From: an uncultured Candidatus Entotheonella sp.
GTDB lineage: Bacteria; Tectomicrobia; Entotheonellia; Entotheonellales; Entotheonellaceae
Length of the DNA stretch: 64,000 nucleotides
Assembly (NCBI GenBank): GCA_951828535.1
Contig: OX639990.1
Location: 297,300-361,299, forward strand
Direction of reading: 5' to 3'
Shown here: piece after piece, positions 43,683 to 52,408 of the stretch
Numbering within the stretch: position 1 is the first letter of the stretch
Layout: each line of letters opens with the position of its first letter
Position numbers and translations under genes: made by a program
The notes under the pieces: model-generated
What the model was told of the DNA's origin: nothing
The model's database searches: none
The model's input: the letters and a program-made list of their open reading frames with translations, nothing else

Positions 43683-45038
43683 GTGCGCATCATCGTCCTT
43701 GGAGCGGGCGAGGTCGGCTACCACGTTGCCAGCCGTTTGATCCGCGAGCAGCACGATGTGGTTGTCATTGATCACTCGCCCGAGCTTATCCAACGGGTGA
43801 AAGAGGAGCTGGACGTCCTGGCCTTCCGGGGTCACGCGGCAAGCCCGCAGGTGCTGGAGGACGCTGAGATCGACCGCACGGACATGTTGATCGCCGTTAC
43901 CAGCTCGGACGAGGTCAATCTGGTTGCGTGCCTTCTGGCCCGTCAATCCGGGGTGCCCAGCTGTATTGCGCGCATCAACGAGCCGGATTTTCGCGAGACG
44001 GCGCTCATGCAAGCCGGCAAGCACATCGGCATTGATCTTCTGATCAATCCGAGTCAGGCCGTGGCGGAGGAAGTCTGTCGGCTGATCAAGTCGCCGGGCG
44101 CGGAGGAAGCTGCCGACTTTCTCGAAGGTCGAGTGAAGCTGTTGGTTTTCCGGGTGCAGAAATTGGCACCGATCGTCCGCCATCGGCTCCGGGACATCCC
44201 CGGTATCGGCGATGGGCCAGCGCCCTTTCTCATTGCCGCTATACAACGCGGACGAGAAACGTTAATCCCGACCGGCAACACGATGATTGAGGCCGATGAT
44301 CATTTGCTCGTTATCGGCAAGAGCGACCTCCTCCGGGACAACCTGCATTTGTTGGGCATCGTGTCACACTCGGCCCGCAAGGTGTTCATCATCGGCGGCG
44401 GACGAGTGGGTTACAACGTGGCGCACATGCTGGAGCAGGATGAGACGGACTATGACGTACGGCTGTTGGAGCAGGACCCCGCACGGTGTCAGATGTTGGC
44501 CGGCCGATTGCCGAATACCTTGGTGCTGCATGGCAACGCGACGGACCTGAAACTGTTGCGGGAGGAAGGCGTCACGGACATGGATGCGGTGATTGCGGTG
44601 ACGAACGACGAAGGCACCAATCTCATCGCGGCCTTGTTGGCCAAAACCAATGGTGCGCGGGGCGTCATCACCCTCATCAAACGGCCGGATCTCGTGCCGC
44701 TGGTCGCCGCTTTGGGTATCGACGCGGCGATCTCGCCGCGCCTGATCACCGCGGGTGCGATTCTTCGCCATTTGCGCCGCGGGCAGGTGCTGTCTGTGTT
44801 CACGTCCATCAACACGGAGGCCGAAACGCTAGAGTTGGTCGCCGCCCGGCGTGCCAAGATCGTTGGCAAGCCGCTATACAAGGTCAAAATGCCCCCCGGC
44901 GTTTTGGTTGGCGCGGTGGCGCATGACGATGAAATCCTCATTCCGCGCGGTGACACCGTGATCCAGGAAAACGACCGGGTCATCGTGTTTGCCCTGCCCG
45001 CCGCCGTGCCGCAGGCAGCCAAGCTATTCGGCGCTTAA
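43683..45038 (+). CDS. trkA: Trk potassium uptake regulator, NAD-binding peripheral protein
   Basis: A 451-residue TrkA with two repeats, each with an RCK-N NAD-binding domain and a TrkA-C domain. The first begins RIIVLGAGEVGYHVASRLIR (GxGxxG) followed by VVVIDHSPELIQRVKEELDV, the second KVFIIGGGRVGYNVAHMLEQ. The C-terminal IPRGDTVIQENDRVIVFALP is a typical TrkA-C end, and a similar IPTGNTMIEADDHLLVIGKS closes the first half. It is a cytoplasmic gating subunit of the TrkH/TrkG potassium channel. No trkH gene is in the window. The start is GTG with an AAGGGA site. A small hypothetical gene follows 73 bp downstream. Confidence 0.9.
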   Translation: MRIIVLGAGEVGYHVASRLIREQHDVVVIDHSPELIQRVKEELDVLAFRGHAASPQVLEDAEIDRTDMLIAVTSSDEVNLVACLLARQSGVPSCIARINEPDFRETALMQAGKHIGIDLLINPSQAVAEEVCRLIKSPGAEEAADFLEGRVKLLVFRVQKLAPIVRHRLRDIPGIGDGPAPFLIAAIQRGRETLIPTGNTMIEADDHLLVIGKSDLLRDNLHLLGIVSHSARKVFIIGGGRVGYNVAHMLEQDETDYDVRLLEQDPARCQMLAGRLPNTLVLHGNATDLKLLREEGVTDMDAVIAVTNDEGTNLIAALLAKTNGARGVITLIKRPDLVPLVAALGIDAAISPRLITAGAILRHLRRGQVLSVFTSINTEAETLELVAARRAKIVGKPLYKVKMPPGVLVGAVAHDDEILIPRGDTVIQENDRVIVFALPAAVPQAAKLFGA

Positions 45039-45111
45039 TTGATGACGCTGGTCCATCCACGGGGCTCTCGTATTTCTGCCCCCGGCGTTCAAGATATTCG
45101 AGGAGATCAAG

Positions 45112-45387
45112 ATGAAGAAATACACGGCGTTGACGCAAAACATGTTCCGCCATTTGGCCCGCGGCGAGGAGGTGCAATACGGCACGTTTCAGATTCGGAT
45201 CGTGGAGGAAAAGATTGTTGTTCGCGGCTTAGGTAAGGATGGACGCCAATTGGAACTGCATTATCGGCGGCGTCCTGGAAGCGAGGAGGGTTTCTCGAAG
45301 CAACAATTCAAAAACATTTTCGCGTCGCGTGAAAAGCCTCTCTTCAGCGTCAGCATCCGTTCACGAGGCACCGGGCAGCGTTTGTAA
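45112..45387 (+). CDS. Hypothetical protein
   Basis: A 91-residue basic, soluble protein, MKKYTALTQNMFRHLARGEE, VQYGTFQIRIVEEKIVVRGL, ending SVSIRSRGTGQRL. The alternating hydrophobic pattern suggests a small beta-rich fold. GAGGAG with suitable spacing before the ATG supports it as a real gene. It follows trkA on the same strand and ends 26 bp from the convergent FmdB-like gene. No family was recognised. Confidence 0.6.
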   Translation: MKKYTALTQNMFRHLARGEEVQYGTFQIRIVEEKIVVRGLGKDGRQLELHYRRRPGSEEGFSKQQFKNIFASREKPLFSVSIRSRGTGQRL

Positions 45388-45413
45388 AAGGCGGGATGGC
45401 TTGTTGCGAAACG

Positions 45414-45773
45414 CTACGCCGCAGCCGTTGTTCCTGACGATTTTTTCTTGGCGGATTCGCTGCTGCTTTCCGATGGCGTACTTGCTGTCGCGGCTTTGCC
45501 GTCACTCTTTTCGGACGTACTCTTGTCGCCTGTTGTGCTCTCCGTCGTGCTCTCTGTCGTGCTTTTTTCTGACGATTCGCTTTTCTCGCCACCGTTACGC
45601 CCATAGTCGGTCACGTACCAGCCACTACCCTTGAGATGAAATGCAGACCGCGAGATGAGCTTCTGCACCGAGCCGGAGCAGGTCGGGCAGACCCCAATCG
45701 GGGGGTCTGAAAATTTCTGCATCCGTTCGAATTCGTGATTGCAATCTTGGCAACGATACTCGTAAATCGGCAT
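45414..45773 (-). CDS. FmdB-type zinc-ribbon protein with Ser/Thr-rich tail
   Basis: A 119-residue protein. The N-terminus MPIYEYRCQDCNHEFERMQK and GVCPTCSGSVQKLISRSAFH form the FmdB/CxxC zinc ribbon (CxxC...CxxC), followed by LKGSGWYVTDYGRNG, the common end of this family. Beyond residue 66 lies a low-complexity tail with repeated STTE units and Lys/Ser/Glu, then alanines. FmdB-like proteins are putative regulators or cofactors of unknown mechanism. It is convergent with the hypothetical gene upstream of it in coordinates. Confidence 0.84.
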   Translation of the reverse strand: MPIYEYRCQDCNHEFERMQKFSDPPIGVCPTCSGSVQKLISRSAFHLKGSGWYVTDYGRNGGEKSESSEKSTTESTTESTTGDKSTSEKSDGKAATASTPSESSSESAKKKSSGTTAAA

Positions 45774-45949
45774 TGAGAGATTCCCTCCCTCTCCTCAAAC
45801 TCCCGAACAAGACATGGCGTGCCACGCTGATCCATTTGAATTGTAAGGCATTACCACTATCCGGGCTGTAATTTATTCGGATACACCCAGCTTGTCAAGG
45901 ACGCATGGGGACCGACGGATTTCAACCTGAGCCGGTCCCGCAGGCAACC

Positions 45950-46567
45950 TCATGCCATGGGCGAACACGCCGCCGGCACGACAATCTTGTTCTGCATGTT
46001 GACTAGCCACTCGCGCGTCTGCGGCGGCCAATCGGCCAATTGCATCGAGGCCGCCCGGATGCGGTCGCGCTCGCCAAGGTCGGCGTATGGCCAAATGTGC
46101 ATCCACAAATTGAGGCCACCAATGTCGGTGTACATGCAGCCGGCAATCGGCGACAGTTCAACACGCTTGGGCAGCGATTTCTCCCACGCTGCCAGCACCT
46201 TGGGCATCGACCCCGGCTGGTATTCGTAGATACGCATCTCGTAGATATTGCCCAGTTTCCGGTTGCCGCCAAGGGCCGGTGAAAAAGGCGCCGGCGTCCA
46301 GATCTGGGATTCCATCGATAACAGCAGTTCCCCACCCTTGGGCGGCCAGCCCGGCTCCTGCGCAGCCTTGGCGCGGACCTCCGTGCGGTGCTCAAGGTTC
46401 TCGTACGGCCACACGTGGATCACTTGATTCAACGGCCCGATATCCGTGTGCCACAGCGCCGCCAACTCCGAATACTTCACGCGGTTGGGTAAGGCCGCCT
46501 CGAAATGGCCCTCCCACTGGGCGACCGACCCCGGTTTCAGTTCGTACGTACGGACTTCATAAATCAC
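45950..46567 (-). CDS. NIPSNAP family protein (two domains)
   Basis: A 205-residue protein with two ferredoxin-like NIPSNAP units. The first starts VIYEVRTYELKPGSVAQWEG and contains GPLNQVIHVWPYENLEHRTE; the second starts IYEMRIYEYQPGSMPKVLAA and contains IGGLNLWMHIWPYADLGERD. Such proteins are cytoplasmic and of uncertain enzymatic role; in bacteria they accompany catabolic genes. The GTG start overlaps the stop of the methyltransferase gene (GTGA), so it is the third gene of a leuA-methyltransferase-NIPSNAP operon. Confidence 0.83.
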   Translation of the reverse strand: MIYEVRTYELKPGSVAQWEGHFEAALPNRVKYSELAALWHTDIGPLNQVIHVWPYENLEHRTEVRAKAAQEPGWPPKGGELLLSMESQIWTPAPFSPALGGNRKLGNIYEMRIYEYQPGSMPKVLAAWEKSLPKRVELSPIAGCMYTDIGGLNLWMHIWPYADLGERDRIRAASMQLADWPPQTREWLVNMQNKIVVPAACSPMA

Positions 46568-47244
46568 GATGGGCTCCTTTCCAGGACAGGTTCAGCACGC
46601 TGGATTTTGTCACTGCGCTCAGGATAAAGATACAGCGTGAAATCATTCGGCAAATATCCCTCCAGCAACTGCACATGCGGGGTGAGGGTTTGGCAGTATG
46701 TAAACAACACTTCAGGATCGTAGTTAAACAGGATGTCATCTCGCTCGCGTGCCCGCGTGCTCAGGAAGTTAATCGCCACCCCGCGGGTACAGCCACGCAG
46801 CAACTCGTTGAGGACTTCTTGCACCGCTAACAGATTGCGCCCGAAATTGACGTTGAACGCCCCCGAACACAGGACGTAATCAAACCGTTGAGAACCTAGT
46901 CCTTGCAACGCGTCCCGCACCTCAAACTGCGCTTCCGGGTAACGCCTGCGAGCATGGGCGACCATCTCAGGCAAAATATCGAAGCCCGTGTAATTCACCG
47001 CAATGCGTCGCCGCAGCAGGTACTTGTAGAGATCGCCCACGCCGCAGCCGATGTCCAGCACGTGGGCGTTCGCTAACGGGCCGACCTCAGATAGCACAGC
47101 GAAGCGTCGCTGCTGGCTGCGCTGACTCTGCCAACCGAGTCCCCGCCAATTCGGGCCGTGGATATGCAGGTGAAGGCGGAAAAACGCAGCTACTTCCGCC
47201 TGCGAAAGCCGCTCAGGAATGGCGGGCGAAGGTTTTTCGGTCAT
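46564..47244 (-). CDS. Class I SAM-dependent methyltransferase
   Basis: A protein of about 226 residues. The SAM-binding motif is AHVLDIGCGVGDLYKYLLRR (motif I), followed by VNYTGFDILPEMVAHARRRY (acidic motif II) and RFDYVLCSGAFNVNFGRNL. The N-terminal HLHIHGPNWRGLGWQSQRSQ is a family-specific extension. The methyl acceptor is unknown. The chosen ATG lies within the leuA 3' end (32-bp overlap) and has GGAG upstream; a further in-frame start within leuA would add a basic, unlike N-terminus. It is coupled to the NIPSNAP gene downstream. Confidence 0.82.
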   Translation of the reverse strand: MTEKPSPAIPERLSQAEVAAFFRLHLHIHGPNWRGLGWQSQRSQQRRFAVLSEVGPLANAHVLDIGCGVGDLYKYLLRRRIAVNYTGFDILPEMVAHARRRYPEAQFEVRDALQGLGSQRFDYVLCSGAFNVNFGRNLLAVQEVLNELLRGCTRGVAINFLSTRARERDDILFNYDPEVLFTYCQTLTPHVQLLEGYLPNDFTLYLYPERSDKIQRAEPVLERSPS

Positions 47245-49012
47245 GCGTTTCTCCGAACGGCGAGGCGTCGGCCTGTACTCGATTTTGCATAGCGCCGGGC
47301 TTAAGCGCGTGCGTCTCTGCGGCACGATTGATCGCTGAAATCAGGGCTTGGAAACTCGCCGTCACGATGTTGGAATCGATCCCGGCACCCCAGCGAACCC
47401 GGTGGTCCGGGGTTTCGATCTCAACGTAGGCTGCCGCCCTCGCACCCGCGCCGGCGCCAACCGCATGTTCCTGATAGTCGACCAGATGGACGTTGACCCC
47501 GCATTGAGTCTCAAGGGCATTCTTGAACGCCGACAAAGGTCCGTTCCCTGAGCCTGAGACTTCGATCTCGGAACCGTTCAGCCGCACCCGTGCGGTGACC
47601 TCGCTATCCGACGAGTTCGACGAGTCAAAATTGCTGCGATGTCCCAGATACGTCAAAGGACTCTCGGTATTCAGATAGGTCTCGTCAAATGTCGCTTTGA
47701 TGCTTTCCGGCAGAATCTCGCCACCTTCATCGGTGATCGACTGAATGATCTGACTGAATTCCACTTGCAATCGTCGCGGCAGATTAAGGCCATAACTGTT
47801 CTTCAACACGTAGGCCACACCACCCTTGCCCGATTGGCTGTTGACCCGGATCACGTCCTGGTAGGTCCTTCCTACGTGAGCGGGATCAATCGGCAGATAG
47901 GGAACCTGCCACAGTGCGTAGTCTTTTTCGAGAGCCTCGAAGCCCTTCTTGATGGCGTCCTGATGGCTGCCCGAAAACGCGGTGTAAACCAGGTCCCCGC
48001 CGTAGGGATGGCGTGGGTGAACGGGCAATTGGTTACAGTACTCCGCAACACGACGCAAGTGATCAATATGGTCTATCTCCAGCTCCGGATCGACGCCTTG
48101 GGAAAACAGATTCATGGCCAGCGTGATGATGTCAACGTTACCCGTACGCTCACCATTGCCGAACAGCGTCCCTTCGACACGGTCCGCCCCGGCCATCATG
48201 CCAAATTCGGCCGCCGCGACACCACAACCCCGGTCGTTGTGTGGATGCAGCGACAAAATGATAGCGTCGCGATTCCGAATGTTGCGATGGAAATACTCAA
48301 TGAGGTCGCCATACAGATTAGCCGTGGACATCTCCACCGTGGCCGGCAGATTGAGAATGAGCGGCTCTTCGGGCGTTGCGCCCCACTCCTCCGACACGCG
48401 TTCGCAGATTTCAATGGCGAAGTCGATCTCTGTGCCGGTAAAAGACTCCGGCGAATACTCAAAACGGACGTGTGTGTTGCTCATGGCCTCGCGCAACTGC
48501 CGGCACTGGCGGGTGCCTGTGACAGCGAGGTCGACAATGCCGGCCCGGTCAAGACCGTACACCACGCGCCGCTGGAGGGTCGACGTTGGATTGTATAGAT
48601 GCATAATTGCCCGTTCACAACCGCTCAGGGCTTCAAAACTGCGGGAGATGAGTTCGGGACGAGATTGGGTGAGTACCTGGACCCAGACATCGTCTGGAAT
48701 CAGATCCTCTTCGATCAACAGGCGGCAGAAATCGAAATCCGGGGCTGAGGCGGATGGAAAGCCAATCTCAATTTCTTTGAACCCCATCTCCACAAGTACC
48801 TCAAACATCTGCTTCTTGCGTGGCAAGTCCATCGGGTCAATCAATGCCTGATTGCCGTCGCGAAGATCGACCGAGCACCAGAGAGGCGCCTCGGTAATGA
48901 TGCGGTCCGGCCAAGTCCGATTAGCAAGAGGCGGTGCGTACGGATAGGGTTCGTATTTGTTGTATGGCATTGAGCTTGGCTTCTGCGTGCTGATACTCTT
49001 CACGTTGACCAT
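47213..49012 (-). CDS. leuA: 2-isopropylmalate synthase
   Basis: A 599-residue LeuA of the long (Mycobacterium-like) type. It begins with PYNKYEPYPYAPPLANRTWP, has the HMGL-like catalytic start APLWCSVDLRDGNQALIDPM, the metal-binding LSLHPHNDRGCGVAAAEFGM and GADRVEGTLFGNGERTGNVD, and ends in a regulatory LeuA dimer domain with GSGNGPLSAFKNALETQCGV and YVEIETPDHRVRWGAGIDSN. It condenses 2-oxoisovalerate with acetyl-CoA, the first committed step of leucine synthesis, and the C-terminal domain would bind leucine for feedback. GGAGGA lies eight bases before the ATG. Leucine-rich leader or T-box elements were not seen upstream. Confidence 0.93.
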   Translation of the reverse strand: MVNVKSISTQKPSSMPYNKYEPYPYAPPLANRTWPDRIITEAPLWCSVDLRDGNQALIDPMDLPRKKQMFEVLVEMGFKEIEIGFPSASAPDFDFCRLLIEEDLIPDDVWVQVLTQSRPELISRSFEALSGCERAIMHLYNPTSTLQRRVVYGLDRAGIVDLAVTGTRQCRQLREAMSNTHVRFEYSPESFTGTEIDFAIEICERVSEEWGATPEEPLILNLPATVEMSTANLYGDLIEYFHRNIRNRDAIILSLHPHNDRGCGVAAAEFGMMAGADRVEGTLFGNGERTGNVDIITLAMNLFSQGVDPELEIDHIDHLRRVAEYCNQLPVHPRHPYGGDLVYTAFSGSHQDAIKKGFEALEKDYALWQVPYLPIDPAHVGRTYQDVIRVNSQSGKGGVAYVLKNSYGLNLPRRLQVEFSQIIQSITDEGGEILPESIKATFDETYLNTESPLTYLGHRSNFDSSNSSDSEVTARVRLNGSEIEVSGSGNGPLSAFKNALETQCGVNVHLVDYQEHAVGAGAGARAAAYVEIETPDHRVRWGAGIDSNIVTASFQALISAINRAAETHALKPGAMQNRVQADASPFGETHDRKTFARHS

Positions 49013-49345
49013 GACGATCTTCCTCCAGATTTAGTAGTAGCTGGCTTCTTCAGAACCATTTGAATGCCCGTCCCGGCGATTGCCCCCCAACTCGCAACGT
49101 GGCATCGGAAACGTCGCTTTTCTGCATCAGCGATTGCCACTCTGGTTGTTTTCACAAGCGACGGTAATATGGCCTGTTGCGGATTCGAACCCGTCTCGCC
49201 CCAAGTGCGGGGCAGGGAGACAACTTGAAATTGAAAGTCAAGCCGGAAACAGGTGCAGAACGCAAAAAAAGCAGGAATGGTTGCTTCCGCTGTTCAGTGA
49301 GCCGGAAAGCGATTGTGCTTTTGCAAAGGAAGGGAGGAAAGAAGG

Positions 49346-49645
49346 ATGTCGGATGCCATGAGCTCCAGCGATACCCGGCGCAACTGCGCACCGGAGGCAG
49401 GCGACACCGAAGCACTGCGCCCAACTGTATCTCTGTTACTGCCCATGGTATCCATGGTACCTCGCCAGCTTGAGCTTGACGCTGTTTGTTCAGGAAGGCT
49501 TGGGAATGAGGGCAGAATGTACTACGTAGGCAAAAAGCGTGTCAAGGCGGATTCTCAAGAGCCAAGTCATTTTCTCCGCCCCCGGCCGCTTGATCCGCCC
49601 CAACACGGCGGTGACATGTTACAATCTGTCACATTAATTTCATAA
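49346..49645 (+). CDS. Uncertain small reading frame
   Basis: A 99-residue frame beginning MSDAMSSSDTRRNCAPEAGD, with a purine-rich GGGAGGAAAGAAGG ribosome site right before its ATG. The composition is ordinary, with no membrane segment, repeat or recognised motif. It ends only 12 bp before the CDF transporter gene and overlaps that gene's likely control region, so it may not be real. The rest of the 645-bp gap to leuA (49013-49345) shows no other convincing gene. Confidence 0.3.
   Translation: MSDAMSSSDTRRNCAPEAGDTEALRPTVSLLLPMVSMVPRQLELDAVCSGRLGNEGRMYYVGKKRVKADSQEPSHFLRPRPLDPPQHGGDMLQSVTLIS
49611..49632. promoter_or_regulatory. Candidate operator upstream of CDF transporter
   Basis: Inverted repeat GTGACA-N10-TGTCAC 26 bp before the CDF transporter start codon, with a TACAAT -10-like hexamer inside it (49620-49625). 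A metal-responsive repressor could act here, but no regulator gene is adjacent and no -35 at normal distance was seen. Confidence 0.35.
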
Positions 49646-49657
49646 TGAGGATCTGCC

Positions 49658-50662
49658 ATGGAAGACGCAAACCAGCCAGCAGAATCAATCCGAAGCCGTC
49701 GCATTGCGGTACTTGCTCTGTGCGTGGGTGTGTTACTCATGGCAGTCAAGTTTGTGGCCTACTGGCTGACCGATTCCACTGCCGTGCTGTCCGATGCGCT
49801 GGAATCGATCGTGAACGTTTTTGCCAGCGGCTTTCTGTTGTTCAGCATCATGCTCAGTGCCCGCCCCCCCGATTCGTCGCACCCCTACGGGCATGGCCGG
49901 GTGGAATTCTTTTCGGCAGGTCTGGAAGGCATGCTCATTGTCGTCGCCGCGATGGCCATCTTCTGGCACGCGGTGCCGCGCCTGCTGGCACCACAGCCCC
50001 TCAGCCAATTGTCGGAGGGCATCGCCTTGGTTGCGGCCGCCGGCGTGGTCAATGCCCTGACCGGTTGGTATCTACAGAACGTCGGACGTCGCATCCAGTC
50101 CCTCGCCCTGATCGCCGACGGCAAGCACCTGCTGTCGGATTCGTACACCAGTGCCGGTATCCTCGTGGGCATGCTGCTGGTGTGGCTTACCGGCTGGTAC
50201 ATCCTGGATGCCGTCGTTGCCTTGGGCGTTGCGGTCTCCATCCTGATTATGGGAATCCGGCTTTTGCGCGAAGCCGTGGCCCGTTTGATGGATGAGGCTG
50301 ACCCGTCGCTCCTTGAGCACATCGTTGAGACCCTGCAGACGCGCCGCCGGATTCCCTGGATTGACGTACACTGCTTGCGCGCCTGGCGATCCGGCGCCCG
50401 CCTGCACGTCGATTTTCACCTTACCCTGCCGCGCTATTGGAACCTGCAACACTGCCACGAGATCATTGAAGAGGTCGAGCAGGTCATTCATGATTCGCAG
50501 CCCGAGCAGGGCGACGTCATCATCCATCTCGACCCGTGCCAGCCAAAGGATTGTGTGTCCTGCCGGATGGCGCCCTGCTCGTTACGAAGCACGGAGTTCC
50601 AACAGACGCGGCCCTGGACCGTGGCATCGGCCGTCGAGGGGCCGGTGGCAAATGAAGCGTGA
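49658..50662 (+). CDS. Cation diffusion facilitator (CDF) metal efflux transporter
   Basis: A 334-residue CDF protein with six predicted helices and a cytoplasmic C-terminal ferredoxin-like domain. Helix 2 has STAVLSDALESIVNVFASGF with the acidic metal-site residues, and helix 5 has LIADGKHLLSDSYTSAGILV (HxxxD). The loop SHPYGHGRVEFFSAGLEGML is also typical. It exchanges Zn, Fe or Mn for protons at the inner membrane. Unusually, the end carries a Cys cluster, CQPKDCVSCRMAPC (C-x4-C-x2-C-x4-C), after the HLD of the C-terminal domain, which could bind or sense metal. An inverted repeat lies just upstream. Confidence 0.87.
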   Translation: MEDANQPAESIRSRRIAVLALCVGVLLMAVKFVAYWLTDSTAVLSDALESIVNVFASGFLLFSIMLSARPPDSSHPYGHGRVEFFSAGLEGMLIVVAAMAIFWHAVPRLLAPQPLSQLSEGIALVAAAGVVNALTGWYLQNVGRRIQSLALIADGKHLLSDSYTSAGILVGMLLVWLTGWYILDAVVALGVAVSILIMGIRLLREAVARLMDEADPSLLEHIVETLQTRRRIPWIDVHCLRAWRSGARLHVDFHLTLPRYWNLQHCHEIIEEVEQVIHDSQPEQGDVIIHLDPCQPKDCVSCRMAPCSLRSTEFQQTRPWTVASAVEGPVANEA

Positions 50663-50801
50663 TGTGAAAAAAAGTTTGCTTTTCGCACGGTTCTCTGATA
50701 CTAAGCCGTGGCCATTTTTTAAAGTCCTGTGAAGACGGCGGGAATTAGGATGCTTCCCGTCGAACGGTCAAATGTTCAGAACTGCCTAATGGGAGGTGGA
50801 T

Positions 50802-51869
50802 ATGGCGTACAGCGAGCGCTCTCAGGCTTACCGAGAGAAGTTGCAAAATGGCGAGTACGACCTCGGATGGATGGAGGTCAACTCGGAATGGGGCGTCAAA
50901 GCGACACCCGGCAAGCGCGGGCTGACCCTTGACGACATCAATGTCGGCTCATACGGCGTCATTCCCAAGAATGCCAGCGATTCTCTCAGCTTTGCCCCTC
51001 GCGGCGCCGATTTCGATCCCGCGGAACTGCCGGACATGGGCTATGAGCTCAACACGGATGCCGAAGCCTGGGCGCAGAACATGGGCGGCCTCTATGAGGA
51101 GGCGGTGGCGCGGCAGTGGAGTTCCACTCGCGACATTCCGTGGCACACCCTGGAACCGCTCCCCAAGGACATGGAACACGCCATGTCGCAACTTTGCACC
51201 TTCCTTACCGAGGTGGAGTTCGTTGCCGGCGACGTGCCCGGCTGGTGGCTGAACAAGGTCAACAACGCTTATCACGAAACCAAGCTGTTCATGGCCACCC
51301 AGATCATGGACGAGGCGCGCCATCTCGAGGTGTTCCGCAAACGCGCCCTGGCCAATGGCGGCGGGTTGAGCAAATGCCCGCCGGAAGTCGAAGAGGGTCT
51401 CAAGTACATCCATGACTTGCGTTCCTTCCCGCAAATGCTGGCCCGTATGAATCTCTTCGGCGAGGGCCGCGTCCTCACCCTTTTCCGACTCGGTGAGCTC
51501 ATTGCGCAAAACGAGGTGGAAAAGACGATCTTCCGCCTCTGCGCTCAGGACGAATCCCGCCACCTTGCCTTCGGCTGCCTGCAGTTGCGCTACCTCATCC
51601 AGGAAGACCCGGATCGCATCGAGGAAATTCAGGAGGCGCTGGACGTCGCCGAACAGCGGACCATCGAGTTGGGCGCCACCCCCGAGCAGGTGGAGCCGCT
51701 CCTGATCCTGCTCGGCGGCGGTGTCGAGCACATGGACAAGGGCAAGGAGAAATTCGGCTTCATCCGCAAGAAGATGGTCCAGGAATATCTGCAGCGCTGC
51801 CACTCCATCGGCATCGATCGCCAGGAACGTTGTCTCCTCAAGGAGGCGCAGGACATCACGCTGCTGTAA
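50802..51869 (+). CDS. Ferritin-like (di-iron carboxylate) protein
   Basis: A 355-residue, mostly helical protein of the ferritin-like superfamily. Four helices supply likely iron ligands: LCTFLTEVEFVAGDVPGWWL (Glu), ATQIMDEARHLEVFRKRALA (ExxH), GELIAQNEVEKTIFRLCAQ (Glu) and CAQDESRHLAFGCLQLRYLI (ExxH). The ExxH pair and spacing resemble the R2-like and N-oxygenase (AurF-like) di-iron proteins, so an oxidase or oxygenase role is likely; the substrate is unknown. GGAGGTGG precedes the ATG. A terminator separates it from the next gene, an SCP2-like protein that might carry a lipid substrate. Confidence 0.8.
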   Translation: MAYSERSQAYREKLQNGEYDLGWMEVNSEWGVKATPGKRGLTLDDINVGSYGVIPKNASDSLSFAPRGADFDPAELPDMGYELNTDAEAWAQNMGGLYEEAVARQWSSTRDIPWHTLEPLPKDMEHAMSQLCTFLTEVEFVAGDVPGWWLNKVNNAYHETKLFMATQIMDEARHLEVFRKRALANGGGLSKCPPEVEEGLKYIHDLRSFPQMLARMNLFGEGRVLTLFRLGELIAQNEVEKTIFRLCAQDESRHLAFGCLQLRYLIQEDPDRIEEIQEALDVAEQRTIELGATPEQVEPLLILLGGGVEHMDKGKEKFGFIRKKMVQEYLQRCHSIGIDRQERCLLKEAQDITLL

Positions 51870-51894
51870 ACAGGTTTTGACAACGGCAGGTCAA

Positions 51895-51930
51895 GAGGCA
51901 GGGGTTTCGGCCCCTGCCTCGTTTATTTTG
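51895..51930 (+). terminator. Rho-independent terminator after ferritin-like gene
   Basis: GAGGCAGGGG and CCCCTGCCTC form a perfect 10-bp stem with a TTTCGG loop, followed by GTTTATTTT. It stands 26 bp after the ferritin-like stop codon and just upstream of the SCP2-like ribosome site, so it probably reduces rather than abolishes read-through. Confidence 0.82.
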
Positions 51931-51939
51931 GAGGCGGGG

Positions 51940-52389
51940 ATGTTCACGTTCCCATCGCTCGAGTGGTTTCAGGAATTGGCGCGGTTGATGAACGAAAATG
52001 ACGTGCCCTACAGACGCCTGGGGTACGCGGATGTGCGTTGGGCCGTTGAAATTCAACCCTCCGAACCGGACCAGCCGACGCACCTGTTCGTTTTCGTGTT
52101 CGAGGAGTATGGCTGCGAATCGGTGCGGGCGTGCGAGGCCGGCGCTCAGCCGGAGATTGCCTTTACCATGCGGGCCACGCGCGGGACCTGGGAAGAAATG
52201 ATCCGCAACATCCAGGAGAACAAGGGCCCGGATTTACAGCACACCTTGAACTACCTCACCCTGCCCGACGATCCGATCTACATCGACGCTCCCGATTTTC
52301 TTGATCGTGATCTGTTCGCCCGCTACGGCCAAACCTTCCAGCTTTTCTTCAACGGCGCCATTCAGGTGCCGACGACCTTCTCCGGTTAG
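51940..52389 (+). CDS. SCP2 sterol-binding-like domain protein
   Basis: A 149-residue soluble protein. ATRGTWEEMIRNIQENKGPD, LQHTLNYLTLPDDPIYIDAP and FLDRDLFARYGQTFQLFFNG match the conserved second half of small SCP2-like lipid-binding proteins. The hydrophobic pocket could bind fatty acyl or sterol-like molecules. GGAGG six bases ahead supports the ATG. It follows the ferritin-like gene after a terminator and is convergent with the ABC ATPase gene; whether it shares the ferritin-like transcript depends on read-through. Confidence 0.66.
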   Translation: MFTFPSLEWFQELARLMNENDVPYRRLGYADVRWAVEIQPSEPDQPTHLFVFVFEEYGCESVRACEAGAQPEIAFTMRATRGTWEEMIRNIQENKGPDLQHTLNYLTLPDDPIYIDAPDFLDRDLFARYGQTFQLFFNGAIQVPTTFSG

Positions 52390-52408
52390 TCCCCCCAAGG
52401 CACCGACG

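Noticed and set aside
49165-49215. tRNA-like T-arm (GGGTTCGAATCC on the minus strand)
   Set aside because: The T-stem does not pair beyond two bases and no acceptor, D-arm or anticodon arm is present around it.
49013-49345. Leucine attenuator or T-box ahead of leuA
   Set aside because: No leucine-rich leader peptide and no T-box sequence could be found on the minus strand.
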